Assembly (NCBI GenBank): GCA_031549665.1
Contig: JAVBPJ010000004.1
Span: 1-64,000 of the forward strand
DNA from: Rikenella sp031549665
GTDB taxonomy: Bacteria > Bacteroidota > Bacteroidia > Bacteroidales > Rikenellaceae
Length of the DNA: 64,000 nucleotides
Direction: 5' to 3'
Shown: positions 62,001 through 64,000 of the stretch, piece after piece
Layout: each line of letters starts with the position of its first letter
How positions within the stretch are numbered: position 1 is the stretch's first letter
The notes under the pieces: generated by a model
What the model was told of the DNA's origin: nothing
Seen by the model: the letters and a program-made list of their open reading frames with translations, nothing else
Databases searched by the model: none
Translations under genes and position numbers: made by a program

Positions 62001-62614
62001 TCGAGGGGATGGCGGCGATTCTTCCGGCAGCGAGCCGGGGCGACGACCTGTTGGTGGGGCATTGCGCAGGGTGCGCGCCGATCACGCTCCCGCAACTGCG
62101 CAGCCAGGCTGCCGACAGGGACGAAAATCCCTCGGTCGCCGATTTTGTGCGGCCGCTTTCGGCGACGGGAGGCGTGACGGATGCGCTGGCTCCTTTTGCG
62201 CTGGGAATTACGCTGGTGGAGGCGTTCGAGGACGCTTACGATCGGCTGTTGGCGCGTATCCTGTGCGACCGCCTGGCCGAAGCGTTTGCGGAGTGGATCG
62301 CCCGGCAAGTGGCTGCCGCGTGGGGATTGGACCGTACGCCGTTGCGGGTGGCTTTCGGGTATCCGATGGCCCCCGACCATTCGCTCAAACGCGAACTGTT
62401 CGACCTGCTGGAGGCGGAGCGGCAGCTTCCCTCGCTGCGGCTGACCGAAAGCTGCATGATCGATCCGCCGTCGGCGGTGGCGGGGCTTCTTTTCGGACAC
62501 CCCGATGCCGCTCTTTTCCCGATGGGGCCGATTGGCGACGACCAGTGGGCGGACTATGCGGCCCGGCGCGGGGTGCCGCTCGACGAGTTGCGCCGTTTTA
62601 TTGCATCGGCGTAG
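58946..62614 (+). CDS. metH: Cobalamin-dependent methionine synthase
   Basis: 1222-residue MetH: homocysteine + 5-methyl-THF to methionine + THF. Domains in order: an unusual 55-60-residue N-terminal extension; homocysteine-binding barrel (ILVLDGAMGTLIQAQG; zinc cysteines in GLNCGFGA and VGGCCGTTPDHI); pterin-binding barrel (FINIGERTNVAGSARF, about 390-650); cobalamin cap and B12 domain with the ligand motif GDVHDIGKNIV (about 788-798); and the SAM-activation domain (about 935-1222, ending near PSAVAGLLFGHPDA). The extension holds three in-frame GVE repeats. Start 58946 is set by the promoter; the enzyme core would also be complete from a later start near ARRAIPLDRI. The 3' end overlaps the convergent DUF2807 gene by 17 bp. 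Confidence 0.94.
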   Translation: MNRKNTDPRGGVEQKLSVRAGGVEKKVSERRKDTESNLGGCRAGVEQTSPPAARRAIPLDRILVLDGAMGTLIQAQGIETSCNDLLSIDRPEVIEAIHARYLEAGADIVSTNSFNANPISLGDYGLAGRTYELNRAAAALARRAADRYATPERPRYVAGSVGPTNRSCSISPDINRPGFRNIRFEELAEAYAQQLRGLVDGGVDLILLETFFDTLNAKAAVYALRTLLGLADFPLIVSGTVTDASGRLLSGQTIEAFYCSIEHARPLAVGLNCGFGAASLRPYIERLARIAPCAVSAHPNAGLPNLMGGYDESPEQMAQVMEGYFRAGLLNIVGGCCGTTPDHIAAIARRAAEFAPRSMEPSAQRRITRLAGLELLEITPEQNFINIGERTNVAGSARFARLVREGDYEAALQVARQQVEAGAQVIDLCMDAPMIDAGVAMVEFLQRMAAEPDIARRPVMIDSSDWRVIEAGLRATQGKAVVNSISLKEGEAGFLARARAARAYGAAVVVMLFDERGQADTYERKIEVAGRSYRLLTEDGFPPEELIFDPNVLSVSTGLPEHDDYGRAFIEACRWIKTNCPGARVSGGVSNLSFSFRGNNPVREALHAVFLYHAIRAGMDMGIVNPELLQVYTEIDPPLRELCEAVVLNLRPDASERLVAYASAHSTAERPTETAERNADTERALPLDERIVRRLVRGETEGVEREMEEAFGLCGSSVGVIDRLLMPAMGRVGELFANGQMFLPQVVKSARVMQRAVAALEPLMTAEPAAAQAACTLVIATVRGDVHDIGKNIVSVVLGCNNYRVVDLGVMTPPERIVEAAVAEGARAVLLSGLITPSLEEMRVVAEQFQAAGLRIPICVGGATTSALHTAVRLAPAYDGVVAHSGDASACVRLVNALLNDPDFETNHRRQQARLRDAYRDEQRQKSLRPLAEARKNALKLDFTRAVAPACRGQMLFREVSVGELIPLIDWSFFFTEWDMPGRWPELLDHPQKGDEARKLHGDAKRMLERLARPGAVRIEGMAAILPAASRGDDLLVGHCAGCAPITLPQLRSQAADRDENPSVADFVRPLSATGGVTDALAPFALGITLVEAFEDAYDRLLARILCDRLAEAFAEWIARQVAAAWGLDRTPLRVAFGYPMAPDHSLKRELFDLLEAERQLPSLRLTESCMIDPPSAVAGLLFGHPDAALFPMGPIGDDQWADYAARRGVPLDELRRFIASA

Positions 62615-63626
62615 CTTTTCCCGACCCCGACACGGAACAGTTCACCGCCGGAGGGTTGCCTTTGTAGCGAAGTTGGCCCGATCCGACGATGGTTCCCGTG
62701 ATGCTCTCGGTGGCGAACAGCCGGATATATCCCGATCCGGAAATGGTTGCAACGGCCTGTTTGGCCTGCAATTCTCCCAGCTTTACTCCGCCTGACCCGG
62801 CCACGGAGGCCGATACTTTGTCGGTTTGGCCCGAGGCCGAGATTATTCCCGATCCGGAAACGGAGGCCGTGTATTGACCGGTTTGGGTGAACGAAGTGGT
62901 GATCTCTCCCGATCCGGCGACCTTGACGGATACCTGGTCGGCTTGGCCGTCGGCCGAGATATTGCCCGATCCGGATAAGGAGGCTGTGTATTGGTTGGTT
63001 TGAGTGAATGAGGTGGCGGCCCCTCCCGATCCGGAAACGCTCACAGAGAATTCGTTAACCCGGCCGGAAGCTGAAATTCTTCCCGATCCGGTAACAAGGG
63101 CCTTGTACTGGCCGGTTTGAACGTGCGGAGTGTTTATCACTCCCGACCCCGTTATCGAGGCGGTGAACGAGGCTTCCGCAAGGGGGCATTCGACGATTGC
63201 CCGGACGCCGCCGACCAGCGAGAGCGAGGCGAGGGACTGAGACTCGGGAAGGGTGATCACCAACTGAATGGTCGGTTCGATGATGGTGTCGTTGGGCATC
63301 GAGATGGATAGCTTGTCGTTCTCGCTCTTCAGCTTGATCAACGGCAGCAGGTTTTCGTGTCCGGTGAGGGTTACGCTCCACTCCGTGCCCGCTATGATGC
63401 GTACGGTGGAGGGGACGGCGCAGATGTACACGTTGTGGAAGGTCGCCAGGCTTTTTGTTCGGGTGGTTATGGCGCCGCTGCCGACGACCTTGGTGCTGGT
63501 GGCGTTGTTAACGAAGCGGCCGCCGGAACCGGCTTTGTAAACCACCTTTTTGCGTTGTGCATGGATCGACGTGGCGGTGGTTGCGGCAAGGAGCGCGATG
63601 AGGCCGAAAAGCAGGATCTTTTTCAT
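62598..63626 (-). CDS. Head-GIN/DUF2807 auto-transporter-adhesin-like repeat protein
   Basis: 342-residue exported protein: signal peptide (KKILLFGLIALLAATTATSIHA), a DUF2807 domain (FHNVYICAVPSTVRIIAGTE; LVITLPESQSLASLSLVGG), then at least three ~41-residue repeats with GSG turns such as TGQYTASVSGSGIISASGQT. Repeats of this kind are expected to form a right-handed beta-helix. Family function is unknown; cell-surface or periplasmic location is likely. The start at 63626 is set by the signal peptide. Its last codons overlap the end of metH. Two 22-bp-spaced direct repeats lie about 110-145 bp upstream. Confidence 0.88.
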   Translation of the reverse strand: MKKILLFGLIALLAATTATSIHAQRKKVVYKAGSGGRFVNNATSTKVVGSGAITTRTKSLATFHNVYICAVPSTVRIIAGTEWSVTLTGHENLLPLIKLKSENDKLSISMPNDTIIEPTIQLVITLPESQSLASLSLVGGVRAIVECPLAEASFTASITGSGVINTPHVQTGQYKALVTGSGRISASGRVNEFSVSVSGSGGAATSFTQTNQYTASLSGSGNISADGQADQVSVKVAGSGEITTSFTQTGQYTASVSGSGIISASGQTDKVSASVAGSGGVKLGELQAKQAVATISGSGYIRLFATESITGTIVGSGQLRYKGNPPAVNCSVSGSGKATPMQ

Positions 63627-63733
63627 GGATGCGGGGGTTGATTGCTGGTTATTTATCTCGGAGGCTGCCAATGGCGTGCCATGATGTTTATGTTTTGATT
63701 TTCAGTGCGGTAAAAAATAGGGATTTTCCGGAG

Positions 63734-63771
63734 TGGCTAAAAATTGGACGATCGGTGTCTGATTTTTGGAC
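63734..63771. promoter_or_regulatory. Direct repeat, candidate operator of the DUF2807 gene
   Basis: Two 16-bp units, tggctaaaaattggac (63734-63749) and tgtctgatttttggac (63756-63771), recur with a 22-bp period, i.e. on the same face of the helix. This geometry (short direct repeats two turns apart) is what LytTR-type regulators bind; the regulator is not in the window, so the assignment is inference. Confidence 0.45.
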
Positions 63772-63865
63772 AGGACTCTCTTTGCGGCAGGGTATTTCAA
63801 TCGGTGGGAACGGTCGATGGGAGGCGGTGGTTCCTTTTGCGGGAAAAACGGAAAGCGGTAAAAGA

Positions 63866-63898
63866 AAAGAGGCCTCTCCGCAACGGGCAGGCCTCTTT
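63866..63898 (-). terminator. Terminator-like hairpin near the right edge
   Basis: 10-bp stem aaagaggcct / aggcctcttt with a 13-nt loop, followed on the minus strand by tcttttac. It probably ends a minus-strand gene lying mostly beyond the window. Confidence 0.7.
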
Positions 63899-63920
63899 CA
63901 AAGGGTTTCGGACGATTTGT

Positions 63921-64000
63921 TCAGGGCCTTGCCTGCATGCTCTCTATCTCGCGCTCTTTACGGAGGCCCGGATGGAGGGTTGTCTTTTGACGGGGGTGGG
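63921..64000 (-). CDS. Possible 3' end of a minus-strand gene (partial)
   Basis: An open minus-strand frame entering from the right edge ends with TGA at 63923-63921, reading ...GLRKEREIESMQARP, 23 bp before the hairpin at 63898. An alternative frame stops slightly earlier. The fragment is too short to recognise; the position ahead of a terminator is the main support. Confidence 0.3.
   Translation of the reverse strand, partial: HPRQKTTLHPGLRKEREIESMQARP

Larger units (their letters stand above)
63627..64000. other. Upstream region of the DUF2807 gene to the window edge
   Basis: 374 bp containing the direct-repeat operator candidate (63734-63771), a terminator-like hairpin (63866-63898) and possibly the C-terminal codons of a minus-strand gene entering from the right. 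No complete gene. Confidence 0.5.

Noticed and set aside
62598..63626. CRISPR-like regular repeats within the DUF2807 gene
   Set aside because: The repeats are in-frame coding repeats of about 41 residues with GSG turns, with no spacer-repeat structure and no cas genes.
63760..63790. Sigma-54-type promoter (tggac followed by tttgc)
   Set aside because: The spacing between the two parts does not fit the -24/-12 arrangement; the 22-bp direct repeat explains the pattern better.

Overview
The window is from a moderately GC-rich member of the Bacteroidales. Housekeeping genes are preceded by the Bacteroidetes -7 box TAnnTTTG (more than twenty instances) and start codons have no Shine-Dalgarno sequence. 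Several genes belong to families typical of the phylum: DUF4492-cydA-cydB, the glycine-lipid acyltransferases, NhaD, head-GIN/DUF2807, a DksA-like protein that has lost its zinc cysteines, and a PurF paralogue without the catalytic cysteine. A Rikenellaceae (Alistipes-like) origin would fit the GC content and gene set, but this is a guess.

Layout. 1-434: 3' end of a 23S gene, a spacer with an internal repeat, and 5S rRNA. 439-845: an unusual array of intact and decayed terminator hairpins, then a frameshifted carboxypeptidase-regulatory-like gene. 2.1-6.8 kb, plus strand: YugP-type metallopeptidase, prfA, pyrF, aspA. 6.9-14.6 kb, minus strand: first half of the division and cell wall (dcw) cluster, rsmH-ftsL-ftsI-murE-mraY-murD. 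14.7-21.4 kb, plus: glycine-lipid acyltransferase pair, an exonuclease/rRNA methyltransferase/radical SAM operon, and a large TPR protein. 21.4-23.1 kb, minus: nrnA-type phosphoesterase and AlkD-like protein. 23.1-28.0 kb, plus: cytochrome bd oxidase operon, DUF2867, DksA-like, VanW. 28.0-32.3 kb, minus: lysC-lysA and an S-type sulfatase. 32.4-38.3 kb, plus: ACT-domain protein coupled to a Na+/alanine-type symporter, alkaline phosphatase, small DNA-binding protein, PepSY-like protein, NhaD. 38.5-46.4 kb, minus: second half of dcw, ftsW-murG/murC-ftsQ-ftsA-ftsZ. 46.5-49.7 kb, plus: groES-groEL and metF. 49.7-52.4 kb, minus: nitroreductase lipoprotein, folE, PurF-like protein. 52.5-64.0 kb: pckA, GNAT, ferredoxin-nitroreductase, lipocalin-like lipoprotein, HdeD-like protein, outer-membrane protein, tRNA-Phe, metH, and a DUF2807 repeat protein.

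How the genes work together. The dcw genes make lipid II and assemble the divisome. In this genome the cluster is broken between murD and ftsW, with the two halves about 24 kb apart, and murG and murC form one uninterrupted reading frame. lysC-lysA (the ends of the diaminopimelate/lysine pathway) supply the same wall, because MurE carries the DAP-type DNPR motif. metF and metH serve the methyl-folate to methionine route, and cydAB supports microaerobic respiration.

The most notable signals are the MurG-MurC fusion, the split dcw cluster, the post-rRNA terminator array, a set of genes whose -7 box sits 4-5 nt before the start codon (predicted leaderless mRNAs), 33-bp repeats at the start of metH, and divergent gene pairs with interlocking promoters. 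I saw no CRISPR array, insertion sequence, prophage or integrated element.
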